DNA from: CBDCYS01 sp965226245 | GTDB taxonomy: Bacteria; Acidobacteriota; Terriglobia; Bryobacterales; UBA6623 | Assembly (NCBI GenBank): GCA_965226245.1 | Contig: CBDDCL010000015.1 | Location: 1,550,001 to 1,614,000, forward strand | Direction: 5' to 3' | Length of the DNA: 64,000 nt | Shown here: positions 52,908 to 62,189 of the stretch, piece by piece | Layout of the letters: every line of letters begins with the position of its first letter | How positions within the stretch are numbered: the stretch's first letter is position 1 | Notes under the pieces: generated by a model | Seen by the model: the letters and a program-made list of their open reading frames with translations, nothing else | Databases searched by the model: none | What the model was told of the DNA's origin: nothing | Position numbers and translations under genes: made by a program

Positions 52908-53738
52908 GTGCGAACGGGATTAATCAAGAGCGCCGGGATAAACCGGCATGTTGTCAGGAATGAAAGAGTCCTACAAGGAAGGAGTTAGCGAATCCACCTT
53001 GACCCCGTGTCTTGCGGACGGCGTCGCGAGGCGACGTTCGAAGCGTAGACAGGGGCATCGGCGGGCCGGGCTATTGAGCTTCGAAAAATCCGTTTCAGGC
53101 GCCGACCTCGTTTGATAGATGGGAAGGCCACACGGGCGCTTGCGTTAGTTTCGCGAGTGGGCGTCCGGCCCTGCGTAGTCGAGGAACCTGAGCACGTCGA
53201 GAAACAACATGCACGAGAACCGGGAGGCCTCTGGAATGTCTCGATCTGATCGAGACCGGTCCGAGAAGGCGCTAAGCCGAACGGCGGACAGGTACGTTCC
53301 AGAGGGGCCTGACTGCGCCGTAGTACCTGTGAACCGGCCGAACAAAGAAGGGCGAGCTTTAGCGGAGGTTTGGGGAGGAAAGGGCGCAGACCAAGGAGAA
53401 CACCGCACAGTCCAACACGAGCCCGACACCGAGCGGGAAGAGAGTGTCCCAAGGACTTGCTGGTGTGCGCAGAACGGCCAACGAAAGGAGGCAGGAGAAA
53501 TTCACCGCTTTGCTCCATCATCTGAGCGTCGATCTGCTCAGGGACAGCTTTTACGCACTACAGCGGAAAGCTGCGCCCGGGGTGGACGGGGTGACGTGGC
53601 GGGAGTATGAGACCGGGCTGGAGGGTCGACTCGTTGATCTGCACAACCGGGTTCATCGTGGAACGTACCGGGCGCAGCTCTCGCGCAGAGTCCACATTCG
53701 GAAGGACGACGGACGGCAACGTCCGTTGGGCATCGGGG
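52908..53738 (+). mobile_element. Group II intron fragment (5' RNA domains and start of its RT)
   Basis: The GTGCG at 52908 fits a group II intron 5' end. The following RNA region (GATTAATCAAGAGCGCCGGG..., GTCCTACAAGGAAGGAGTTAG...) precedes a LtrA-type reverse transcriptase start, the usual order. The element stops inside the RT near 53738, so domains IV-VI and most of the RT are lost. About 100 bases of its 5' part recur inverted at 57189-57285. Confidence 0.75.
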
Positions 53739-53755
53739 TCATGTACTGTTCCTGA
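53444..53755 (+). pseudogene. Group II intron reverse transcriptase, N-terminal piece
   Basis: About 95 residues: FTALLHHLSVDLLRDSFYAL, RKAAPGVDGVTWREYE and RRVHIRKDDGRQRPLGI, matching RT domains 0-1 of intron-encoded LtrA proteins. It ends where PALEDK would follow. The frame then reads a few random codons to a stop. No catalytic YxDD is present. Confidence 0.85.
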
Positions 53756-53919
53756 AGATCGTGCGACCATGTAAATCGCTGCACGCTTGGCGCCACGACA
53801 CGAACTTCAACGCGTTCGATTTGCATTGGGACCGTCCTCCTCGAGCGTCGCGCACGGTATGGCCCTGGTGGCGGTGGAACGTCTCCCTGAACCGGCCGAA
53901 CAGAGCCTTTGAGTCGGTC

Positions 53920-54025
53920 CGGTTTCCGTCAACTCCGATCGAGCCGCTCGTGTTGCAATAGGACCGAGGAGCTCGAAAATGACCGTCGAGGCGATGATGA
54001 CAGGCAGGATGCGGCAATGCGACAT
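53920..54025 (-). pseudogene. C-terminal relic of a cation:proton antiporter
   Basis: On the minus strand the segment CRILPVIIASTVIFELLGPIATRAA resembles the last transmembrane helix and tail of Kef/NhaP-type antiporters (TVIFELxGPIxTR). Nothing else of the gene is present. Between 53756 and 54228 I see no other coding sequence. Confidence 0.4.
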
Positions 54026-54228
54026 GGTTTGGCCTATAACGGCGGTCCGCTTGTACCGTGGTTCAGATAGCTAATGGTAACAACGCAACCCACCATGGCA
54101 TCAGCGAGAAGCGCGCAAGGGTGGGATGGGCATCGTCCGCAGCCTTTCTCTCTCGCTTTCGTCTGCTGGATGAGGTTTCGTCTATGCGGCGCAGCATAGG
54201 CAAAAGTTAGAGGGCGTCAGGAGGAAGG

Positions 54229-54404
54229 ATGGCTCGCAGACTGGCCGAGTGGATCAAACGGCACCCGATCGAGGCCTTCTTCACGGCAGCGATCAGCATG
54301 AACTTCGGATTGCTGTTCCCGGCGATTCTCAAGCAGCATGGCATTCTGAGCCTCTATCTGGGGAGGTTGGGGGTCTACAGTCCCGTCCTCGTGGGCATGC
54401 TCGT
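54229..54404 (+). pseudogene. N-terminal relic of a CPBP-type intramembrane protease
   Basis: MARRLAEWIKRHPIEAFFTAAISMNFGLLFPAIL...LGRLGVYSPVLVGMLVT is the typical N-terminus of CPBP-family membrane proteins. Similarity ends at VGMLVT, where the DNA becomes a carboxylesterase tail in a different frame. A ribosome site GGAGGAAGG precedes the ATG. Confidence 0.55.
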
Positions 54405-54735
54405 CACCCCTATCTCTACCAATTCGCATGGAAAACCCTGGTGTTGGACGGCTTGCCGCGAGCCTTCCACGGCAGCGAGGTCGCGTTCGTTTTCTACAAC
54501 ACAGATCAGTGTGCAGGAATGACGGGCGGTACGAATGAGGCCCGTGAGCTTGCCGCCAAGGTCAGCGATGCGTGGGTCCAGTTTGCTCGAACCGGGAACC
54601 CCAACCATCCGGGACTGCCTGAATGGCCAAAGTTTATGGCCGATCAGGAGCCTACGATGATCTTTGACACCCAGTGCGCAGTGAGATTCAACTACGATCG
54701 CGCGGCTCGGAAGGCCCTGAAGCCGTTTCAGTGTT
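54405..54735 (+). pseudogene. C-terminal relic of a type B carboxylesterase
   Basis: The frame reads HPYLYQFAWKTL, PRAFHGSEVAFVFYNTD, ARELAAKVSDAWVQFARTGNPNHPGLPEWPKF and PTMIFDTQCAVRFNYD, the ending of PF00135 carboxylesterases with the catalytic His in AFHGSE. The N-terminal 400 residues are missing. The apparent 222-residue frame fuses this tail to a CPBP relic out of register. Confidence 0.8.
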
Positions 54736-54868
54736 TTGGTGGTTTCGTAGAGTCAGAAGCTCATGGCATTTCAATACGGCGGAATAGTTCGACTCCCGCC
54801 TCACTGCCGTATTTATGGAACGAATTAGCTGTATTCAGCGGCTTGCACTATGCCCGTGTCAATCGGGC

Positions 54869-56248
54869 TCAGAGCACAGACTCGATTGACGGCAGTGAGA
54901 CTATGATCGAGTAGGCCATCATGAACGCTATGACCGCCGACGTTAACCAGAGGCCGAACGTCAGCCAGCCTTTGGGAATGACCGGCTTCGGAAGGTGTTT
55001 ATACCGAAGGTAGATTGTCGAGAACCCAACGACCGGTAGCAATGCGGCTTCCGCCGTGCCGCCGAGCTTGACCATGACGACTGGCTCGCCGACGAAGAAG
55101 TAGCAAAGAGCCGGAAGGAGCAGATAGATCACAACGAAAACGTGAGTGACCCGCCGACGGCTGAGATAATTGTGCCTGTCATACAACCTCAACATCCCGG
55201 CGACGTCCGCAAGCATTCTTGGATGGGCCGCTGCCGCGGCGAAGACGCTGGAATAAAGAATGATCACGGCTCCGAACAGAAAAAGGGGCTGGGTCCAATC
55301 GCCCAGGGTTCGGGTGTACATGGTCGAGAGCGACCGGATCAGCTCGGAACCCTGAGGTACGACACCGGAGCCGAAGAGCACGCCCGCACCGAGTAAGTAG
55401 AACGCGATGGTACTCACCGTGTAGAGCGCCATCGAGCTGATGATGTCCATTCCCATAACGCGAATCCAGCCGTAGGCCCTATCGCGCCAGGCGGTTGAGT
55501 CTTCTCTCGGTCCGGTAAAACGAGCGTAGCCCTTCTCGATGCACCAATAGGGATACATGAAAAGTTCGACGGATCCCGCCCCCGTGATGCCGAACGCCGC
55601 AACGGCTGTCAACAGTCCCCCCGTGGGCTTCTGGAAAGTGAGCCCTTCCAGTACCCGCCCCCACGAAAAGTACTGGGGCTGAGTGATGAGCACCGCTCCA
55701 GCCAGGACGGTCATCACGGTGAAATACGAGACGAGGACCATCGAGATCTTCTCAATCAATCCGTACTCGCCGACGAGAAGGATCGCCACGCTGGCCACGG
55801 CGATCAGGCCCGTCCACGCGTTGATCGAAACGGCTGGAACAAGCATGTTCAGGACTTCTCCGATGGCGCCGAGCATAGCGCCGATGGTGAGCACCGTTCC
55901 GGCGATCATGAGGACCCACAGCCAGACCACCCACGAAACCCCTAGGCGAGGCCCGGGAATACGATCGAACGCCTTAAGTGTGGTCTCACCGGTAGCAATC
56001 GCGTAGCGCCCGAGTTCGTGTTGAATGATGTTCTTGATGAAGCAGCTCACGACAATCAGCCACAGGAGGGTGTAGCCGTTTTCCGCTCCCAGGACCGTTG
56101 TCGCGATCAACTCGCCTGATCCAACGATCGAAGCGGCAAGAATGACACCCGGCCCGAGTTTTCGAATCAGTCCGCCAAGCGAGCGAGGCGGGTCCTCGAT
56201 CTCTGCTGAAGTCAGCGCATAGGGGTCGTGAATTTCCTGCCCGGTCAT
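54869..56248 (-). CDS. Nramp-family metal-ion transporter lacking the canonical motif
   Basis: A 459-residue membrane protein with about 11 helices in the Nramp/LeuT fold: RKLGPGVILAASIVGSGELIATTVLGAENGYTLLW, FGITGAGSVELFMYPYWCIEKGY and AAHPRMLADVAG. Classical Nramp has DPGN in helix 1 and MPH in helix 6; here these places read GSGE and MYPYW. Divergent Nramp relatives include Mg transporters, so Mn/Fe transport should not be assumed. It is the only intact gene between the two intron fragments. Confidence 0.85.
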   Translation of the reverse strand: MTGQEIHDPYALTSAEIEDPPRSLGGLIRKLGPGVILAASIVGSGELIATTVLGAENGYTLLWLIVVSCFIKNIIQHELGRYAIATGETTLKAFDRIPGPRLGVSWVVWLWVLMIAGTVLTIGAMLGAIGEVLNMLVPAVSINAWTGLIAVASVAILLVGEYGLIEKISMVLVSYFTVMTVLAGAVLITQPQYFSWGRVLEGLTFQKPTGGLLTAVAAFGITGAGSVELFMYPYWCIEKGYARFTGPREDSTAWRDRAYGWIRVMGMDIISSMALYTVSTIAFYLLGAGVLFGSGVVPQGSELIRSLSTMYTRTLGDWTQPLFLFGAVIILYSSVFAAAAAHPRMLADVAGMLRLYDRHNYLSRRRVTHVFVVIYLLLPALCYFFVGEPVVMVKLGGTAEAALLPVVGFSTIYLRYKHLPKPVIPKGWLTFGLWLTSAVIAFMMAYSIIVSLPSIESVL

Positions 56249-56289
56249 GACGGCTTTTGTGTCAGTGGCTACTTGGCTGAGGTTGGGCG

Positions 56290-56830
56290 CTAGCGGACGG
56301 GAATCTTCTCTCCGTGCCAGGGGAAGGCATAGGTTGGCTGGTTCGCAAATCTCTTCGTTTCGATTTCCAAGGTCTGGCCAGTACCGGGTGGCAACTCGAC
56401 CAGGAAGAACTTGCGCTTGACTTCCACCGAGTCTCTGGCGAGTTGGGGTTCTGCGCGTATAAAGAAGTCGGGTTGGACCGGGTCCTTATCGACGCGCGTC
56501 TGGAAGTTGGCGCGCCCGAAGCCGTGTTCCCAAACATACCACTCTGGACGATGATGCGCCGCGTATCAAACGGGCTCAGGTTGACGAGTTCGAGAACTGT
56601 GCGGTCTGCTTCGACCTTGGTTACCAGCGCTGCTACGTCGGGCGGCAGGCCAGGGCGCTCGGCGTCCGGGTCGAAGTAACGCACGCGGGTGTGGAGCATC
56701 CCGCCGTTGTACTGGATTTGCGAGCCGCCGAGCATGAGCTGAATCAGCGCTTCCGTCGTAACGGGTGTGACTGTCATCCAGTGATACTCGGGGACGTTCT
56801 TGAGATCGACACGCGCCGGATCAATCGTTT
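56290..56830 (-). pseudogene. C-terminal relic of an unrecognised exported protein, frameshifted
   Basis: The frame YDPRGTETIDPARVDLKNVPEY...LMLGGSQIQYNGGMLHTRVRYFDPD...LVNLSPFDTRRIIVQSGMFG changes frame near 56540 and continues to KRKFFLVELPPGTGQTLEIETKRFANQ...YAFPWHGEKIPVR, with TAG at 56290. I recall this ending from acidobacterial secreted proteins of unknown function; I cannot name a family. Only the last 180 residues remain. Confidence 0.5.
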
Positions 56831-57188
56831 CTGTACCGCGCGGGTCGTACGTGTCTTCGGGCTCTTCATGCCGCAAGTACGCCAAAGTCTCGCGCCTGCG
56901 CTGCTCGATTTCCGGCTCGGTGGCAAGATGCTGCATCACCATCTGGCGCTGCTCTAGGTTCATGACTTTGTGAAGCTGCTCATCATTCAGTTTCATGAGC
57001 CGCCGAAATGTCAGCGCCGCAGCCTCCGATGATTGCTTCATCACGATGCGCGTTCCGATGTTCGAACGCACCACTTCGGCTTCACGCTGCGGCGCCTGGT
57101 TTGCCAGCAACAAGCCGGCGCCGTAGCCGCGAATTTCAGAGATCATCTCGAAGAACAATGACTCACCAAACTCGCCACTTTCGCTGGC
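56831..57188 (-). pseudogene. HerA/DUF87-type ATPase relic
   Basis: The stretch GEFGESLFFEMISEIRGYGAGLLLANQAPQREAEVVRSNIGTRIVM resembles the Walker B and sensor part of HerA-like or TraG-like ATPases (EIRxxGxGLxLxxQxP). It is followed by helices (LMKLNDEQLHKVMNLEQRQ). The Walker A part is missing. The open frame begins inside an intron fragment, so the first 23 codons are unrelated. Confidence 0.6.
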
Positions 57189-57285
57189 CGCAAGACACGG
57201 GGTCAAGGTGGATTCGCTAACTCCTTCCTTGTAGGACTCTTTCATTCCTGACAACATGCCGGTTTATCCCGGCGCTCTTGATTAA
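57189..57285 (-). mobile_element. Group II intron 5' fragment, inverted relative to 52.9 kb
   Basis: About 97 bases are the exact reverse complement of 52917-53013 (CCGCAAGACACGGGG..., CTAACTCCTTCC..., CGGCGCTCTTGATTAATC). Similarity stops at the intron's expected 5' end and shortly after GTGTCTTGCGG. With the fragment at 52908 it forms an inverted pair around 4.2 kb of relics. The gap up to 57445 shows no gene. Confidence 0.85.
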
Positions 57286-57445
57286 TCGCGTTACCACCAC
57301 CAATCCGCCGTCAGAGACCCTTATTCGAGTCGTCGGAAGAGCTGACAACCCCTCGTCTATTGCGTTAGCATGTCCTTGAACCGGATTGCTGGTGGGAAGG
57401 CCTTGTTCTCGCCAGTAATCCTGTCTGCGATAGAATCGAAGCGTC

Positions 57446-59313
57446 GTGATCGGCTCTACCATCAGCCACTATAAGGTCATCTCCGAACTCGGCCGGGGCG
57501 GCATGGGTGTCGTCTACAAGGCCGAGGACACCAAGCTGGAACGGCCCGTCGCGCTGAAATTCCTCGCGGCGCACGCCACCGAAGACCCCGAAAACAGGGC
57601 CCGCTTCCTCCGGGAAGCCAAGGCAGCCGCACGCCTGGATCACCCCAACATCTGCCCTATCTACGAAATTGACGAGGCTGACGGGCAAACCTTTCTTGCC
57701 ATGGCCTATCTCGAAGGCCAGACGCTGAAGGACAAGATCGCCGAGCGTCCGCTCAAGGTTGACGAAGCCCTGGATATTGCCATTCAGATCGCCCAAGGTC
57801 TCAAAGCGGCCCACGAGAAAGAGATCACTCACCGCGACATCAAGCCCGCCAATCTGATGCTGTCCAAACAAGGCCAAGTCAGGATCATGGACTTCGGCCT
57901 GGCCCAGCTCGCCGAAGGATCGAAGCTCACCAAAACGCGGACGTTGCTCGGGACCCCGGCCTACATGTCTCCCGAGCAGACCCAGCGCAGCCCTACTGAC
58001 CGCCGCACGGACGTCTGGTCCCTGGGAGTCGTGATTTACGAGATGGTAACGGGGCGGCTGCCCTTCGCGGGAGAGCGGCAGGAGGCCGTGCTCTACGCCA
58101 TCGGCAACGAAGACCCCGAGCCCATCACGGCTTTGCGGGCGGGCCTGCCGATGGAGTTGGAGTTCATCGTCGGCAAGGCGCTCGCCAAGGACGCCGCGGA
58201 CCGCTACCAGCACGTCGAGGAGATGATCGTCGATTTGCGGGCCCTCGAGCGGCGGGCGGAATCGGGCGGCGCCTCCGCCAAACCGAGCGGCAAACCCGTT
58301 ACGGCGGCGAGTTGGGAAAGGCCGGCGCGAGCCCGGCGGCGAGGCTTGGCATGGGCCGGCGCGGCTGCCGCGATTGTTCTCACGATCGCCGCCGCGGCCT
58401 TTTGGAACTTCCGGCCGACGACGACCGAAGCCCCCCTGGAACCCATGCGGGTCGTCCCGCTCACCAGCTACCCGGGCGCGGAGATGGTCGCTTCATTTTC
58501 CCCCGGCGGCAATCAAGTGGCCTTCCCGTGGACCGGGGGGAATACGGAGAGTTTCGACATTTACGTCAAAGGGGTCGGGCCCGGGCCCCCTCTGCGACTG
58601 ACCACCCATCCCGATTGGGATGGCAGCCCCGCCTGGTCGCCGGACGGCCGCTGGATCGCCTTTCTCCGCGGACGTCCCGAGGCCCGAGAGAAAATGGGCC
58701 TGTACCTGGTTCCCCCTCTTGGCGGGACGGAGCGGAAACTGGCGGAGACGCGGGTTCCTTTCAGTTATCAGGTGGGGAGCTGTCTGGCCTGGTCTCCCGA
58801 CAGCACTTGGCTGGCCGTGTGCGATTGGGAGGAGGATTCGCCCGGGCCGTTGAGCCTATTCTTGCTCTCGGTGGATTCCGGCGAAAGACGAAGGCTGACC
58901 CGGCCGCCGGAAGACTCGCTGGTAGGCGACATCATGCCCGCCTTTTCTCCCGACGGCCGCATGCTCGCCTTTTCCCGCTACGGCTCCGGGTTGACAACAA
59001 GCGATCTCTATCTGCTGGATCTCGACGAAGATTTGAACCCGCGAGGCGAACCTCGACGCCGAACCTTTATGGAGCAGATAATCGGCGGGCAGTTCACTTC
59101 CGACGGCCGCGACATTGTTTTCTCGGCGGCGTCTATGACCGACTCCTCCGGCCTTTGGAGAGTGCCGGTATCGGGGACCGCCTCACCCGAGCGGCTACCG
59201 TTTGGAGAGGTGGGAATTTGGCCGATGCTCTCCCGTCAGGGGAATCGGCTCGCGTATACAGAGTTTAACTTTAACATTAACATCTACCGCCTCAACCTGC
59301 CCGTCGCCGACGG
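57446..59313 (+). pseudogene. Ser/Thr protein kinase with PD40 propeller, 5' part (IS-interrupted)
   Basis: Starts at GTG 57446. The Hanks kinase domain (1-270) has the P loop LGRGGMGVVY (16-25), VALKF Lys38, HRDIKPANLML (Asp131), DFGLA and GTPAYMSPEQ. A transmembrane helix lies at 300-320. Beyond it are PD40/TolB-type WD-like repeats (SPAWSPDGRWIAFLRG, MPAFSPDGRMLAFSR). Such proteins signal across the membrane in Acidobacteria. The frame breaks at PVADG, where an ISKra4 element is inserted; the remaining blades resume at 61142. The kinase half may still be made. Confidence 0.9.
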
Positions 59314-59335
59314 GTGTGCGACATGAAAGTGGAGC

Positions 59336-60640
59336 TCAAGCCGCTCGGGCCTCCCAATAGTCCTCGAAGCGGCCGTTGTGGTGGCAGCAACGAAGGGCCA
59401 GAATCGCGTTGGCTCCGCGGACGGTCCAGAACATGCCGGACTGTTTCAAGCGAGAGCCGATGACGCTCTTGCAGCCAGCCTCGATCACTCCCGAGCCGAC
59501 AAACAGATGCTGGCGCCGAAACTCTGGGTAGCGCATCCGCTTGGCATTCTTTTCAAAGTATTTGGCTTCGTCGCGGAACTCTTCCGCGAGTTGGGGACTC
59601 GAGCATTCGACCGACCGCAGCGAGCACACTAACTCTTCCATCCGCCCCTGGTCGAGGTGGTCCTGATGGATCGTGATCCAACACCGTTGCTGGGCCTTGT
59701 CGTGGGGGTGAAGCTGGCGTGCCAGGTCCCACAAGTGCTGGCGGGCGTGATAGAGGTCGACGATCTGAATGGCGCCGGGAAACTGCTGCTGGGCAAGGTT
59801 CCAGATCCATTCGGCGCCATCTCCCAGCACGACCTTCTTGCGCGCCCGGCTCCAGCCCCGCTTCCAGGCCTCCACATACATGCGTTTGCCAAACTCGTCG
59901 GCGGTCTCAATGGCGCCGCTGTAGCTGGTCGAGTCTGGATCGCGGATGGGGTAGCCCTCCTCGTCCCACTTCGTTTGGGTGAACACGCAGCCCAGCTTGG
60001 CCTTGCGGGTGTGGGCCGCTTCTCCCTTCCTTTTGCCCGCTCGTCCCGCCGTCTCTTTGCGCACCACCGGAATTCCGGTCCCATCCATTTCGATGTACAG
60101 GATCGGGACGGGCTCGCCCGCCACCAGGGGCAGCTCCAACTGCATCGCCCGCTGGATCTCGCTCTGCTCCCGCGCTGCGATATCCTCTCCGATCCCTTCC
60201 GCCGTCCGCTCCACCGCCTTGGCGGTCAGCTCCAGACCGGCCAGCAGTTCCAGCTGCCGGCGCCCGTGATCGAAGGGAGCCTCCTGCCCCACCAGCGCCT
60301 GCATGCGGCGCACCCCGGGAGAGCATTGAGTTTGGGCGATGTCGAGTTCGGCGTCGGCCGGAAACTGGCCGCGACGGCAGTGCCCGCACAGGTAGTAGGG
60401 GCGCGACACATTCACCTTGCCGACGGCCGTGAGCACCGACTTGGAGCGCAGTTCCCGGTAGTGAGCTTGGTGGCCGCAACAACAAGGAAGGCTCCGCTGG
60501 CCGGCCGCCGGGGCTTCCCATTGCAGCAGTTCGGAGAGGGCGGAGGCGCCGGCTTGGTGCATCGCCGAGCGCACCGCCATCTCGACGGCCTCCAGATCCC
60601 GGTGGCCTGTCTTGCGCCGCCCGCTGAACAGCACGCGCAA
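59336..60640 (-). CDS. ISKra4-family transposase
   Basis: Intact 434-residue protein. A zinc-binding stretch (CCCGHQAHYRELRSKS...YYLCGHCRRGQFP) precedes the DDE core: Asp in LYIEMDGTGIPVVRKE, Asp in VVLGDGAEWIWNLA and Glu in GSGVIEAGCKSVIGSRLKQSG. The ending MFWTVRGANAILALRC is typical of the family. It lies 8 bases after the small upstream gene. Confidence 0.93.
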   Translation of the reverse strand: MRVLFSGRRKTGHRDLEAVEMAVRSAMHQAGASALSELLQWEAPAAGQRSLPCCCGHQAHYRELRSKSVLTAVGKVNVSRPYYLCGHCRRGQFPADAELDIAQTQCSPGVRRMQALVGQEAPFDHGRRQLELLAGLELTAKAVERTAEGIGEDIAAREQSEIQRAMQLELPLVAGEPVPILYIEMDGTGIPVVRKETAGRAGKRKGEAAHTRKAKLGCVFTQTKWDEEGYPIRDPDSTSYSGAIETADEFGKRMYVEAWKRGWSRARKKVVLGDGAEWIWNLAQQQFPGAIQIVDLYHARQHLWDLARQLHPHDKAQQRCWITIHQDHLDQGRMEELVCSLRSVECSSPQLAEEFRDEAKYFEKNAKRMRYPEFRRQHLFVGSGVIEAGCKSVIGSRLKQSGMFWTVRGANAILALRCCHHNGRFEDYWEARAA

Positions 60641-60648
60641 CAGCTGGT

Positions 60649-61050
60649 CTAGCTCGCGCGCGACTTCTTGCCGGATCGCGTCGGCCGTTTTTTTTCCTGG
60701 GGAGTCTGCGCTTCCCCCTCCGGCGGCCGCTGTTTGCAGATGCGGGTATTGACCTCCACGAACTCACGGCTCAGTTGCTGGAACTTGTGAAACTCTCCCA
60801 CTTCGCGCTCGGCTTTGCCCACTGCGGCGGGAGTCGGCAGCGACTCGGTGACGGTCTTGCGACCGGCCTTATAGGTGAGGCGGGTATGGGGGCCGTGCCC
60901 CGGTTGACCAGGGCGATGGCAGCGGCAGCTTGTCTTGCCGCAACGCCCCGAGGTGCTGGTAATCGAACCGGGGCGCAGATCGCCCAGTTGGCCGATCTGG
61001 CGGACGATGTCGGTGCGCTGATGCTGCAGTTGCTCGAGGGAATCAGGCAT
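60649..61050 (-). CDS. DUF6788-like accessory protein of the ISKra4 element
   Basis: The 133-residue protein has a central Cys motif, GRCGKTSCRCHRPGQPGHGPH, and a helical N-terminus (LEQLQHQRTDIVRQIGQL). Proteins of this type are encoded upstream of ISKra4 transposases in Solibacter-like genomes; their function is unknown, and DNA binding or target choice is possible. The C-terminus is Lys/Arg-rich. Co-transcribed with the transposase. Confidence 0.8.
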   Translation of the reverse strand: MPDSLEQLQHQRTDIVRQIGQLGDLRPGSITSTSGRCGKTSCRCHRPGQPGHGPHTRLTYKAGRKTVTESLPTPAAVGKAEREVGEFHKFQQLSREFVEVNTRICKQRPPEGEAQTPQEKKRPTRSGKKSRAS

Positions 61051-61141
61051 GGAAGTGACCTCCTGTTCCTAGCGTAATATATACGCAAGGATTTGGCCAC
61101 AACAAAGAGCCTGCTGAAATGCTCACTTCTATGTCGCGCAC

Positions 61142-61950
61142 CCGTCGCCGACGGCGTGACCGGCACGGCGATCAAGTTCATTTCTTCTTCCCGCTGGGAC
61201 ACATCGGCAAAATATTCTCCCGACGGCAACCGCATCGCGTTCGTTTCGACTCGCTCCGGCGGCTACGAAATCTGGAAGTGTGACAGCGACGGATCGAACG
61301 CTGTCCAGTTGACTTCGCTTGGCGCGCCGTTTACCAACCGGCCCCGCTGGGCTCCCGATGGGAAGAGTATCGCATTCAGTTCCGATGCCGAAGGGCATTT
61401 CGATGTCTACGTCGTGGACGCCGAGGGCGGCGCGCCGCGGCGCTTGACGAGCGATCCGTCGTACGAGGCGGGGCCGGCTTGGTCGAGAAATGGAGAGTGG
61501 ATCTACTTCACGTCAAACCGCAACGGGACTGGTCAGAATTTCAAGATGCCGGCGGGCGGAGGTCCCGCCCAGGTCGTTACAGCCGGGCGGGGGCCACGGA
61601 TGGAGTCACCCGACGGCAAGTGGTTTTACTTTACGCGCGGGGCCAACCGCTCTGTGTGGAGAATGCCGGTTGGGGGAGGCAGTGAAGAGGATGCGGAGCT
61701 GGTCCTCGAATCCACGCGCGTGGGCTCGTACGAGGTCGTCGAAGACGGGGTCTATTTCGTCCCTCCATCGAAGGAGTCGGACTTTTCGCTTCAGTTCCTC
61801 CGCTTTGCCACGGGCGCCGTCGAGCCGATCCATGATTTCGAGAGACAGCCGACTGACACGATGAGCGTGGCCCCCGACGGCCGATCGATTTTCTTCGGCC
61901 AACTCGAGCCACTGGAGGCCGACCTCATGCTGGTCGAAAATTTCCGCTGA
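61142..61950 (+). pseudogene. PD40 propeller 3' part of the interrupted kinase
   Basis: From PVADGVTGTAIKFISSSRWD the frame carries PD40 blades: AKYSPDGNRIAFVSTRSGGYEIW, PRWAPDGKSIAFSSDAEGHFDVYVVD, PAWSRNGEWIYFTSNRNG and SVAPDGRSIFFGQLE, ending MLVENFR. Joined to the 5' part it makes a protein of about 890 residues. Without the IS the junction LPVADGVTG is in frame. Confidence 0.9.
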
Positions 61951-62006
61951 GCGTGTGGCGTCTTCGTGGGCAGAGTAGTTGCGTAATAAGCGGAACACGG
62001 AATCAG

Positions 62007-62186
62007 AAGCCCCGCAGGGGCGGAGGACAGTAGCCCAGGGCGATCGGCCCTGGGTAGGGGCGCCCGGCGAAATCGCAAGCACGCACAGCCGCGAAGCGGC
62101 GGCAGGAATATAGCCTAGGGTGGAGCCGAAGGCGGAACCCTAGGTAAACACAGAAACAAAGTTGAGCCCTGAAAGGGCGGCAGGAG
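62007..62186 (+). repeat. REP array upstream of the Y1 transposase
   Basis: Hairpins GCCCC-GCA-GGGGC, CCCAGGG...CCCTGGG, GCCGC-GAA-GCGGC, CCTAGGGT...ACCCTAGG and GCCCT-GAA-AGGGC occur in series, each short stem followed by GGCRGGA-like spacers. The unit GCGCCCGGCGAAATCGCAAG... to GGGCGGCAGGA (62060-62186) recurs downstream. The last GGCAGGAG serves as ribosome site for the transposase. Confidence 0.85.
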
Positions 62187-62189
62187 ATC

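Larger units (their letters stand above)
59314..61141 (-). mobile_element. Complete ISKra4-family element
   Basis: 1828 bp with ends GTGTGCGACATGAAAGTG (left) and GTGCGCGACATAGAAGTG (right, complement). It is flanked by a 13 bp direct repeat CCGTCGCCGACGG (59301-59313 and 61142-61154). That repeat is itself a perfect odd palindrome within the kinase gene. Both IS genes are intact, which suggests a recent event. Confidence 0.92.

Noticed and set aside
54249..54914. 222-codon frame as a complete esterase-like gene
   Set aside because: Its first 50 codons are the wrong frame of a CPBP-type gene start; only the later part is esterase-like.
56262..57257. 331-codon minus-strand frame as one ATPase gene
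   Set aside because: It starts in intron RNA, passes through an ATPase relic and ends in an unrelated frameshifted tail.
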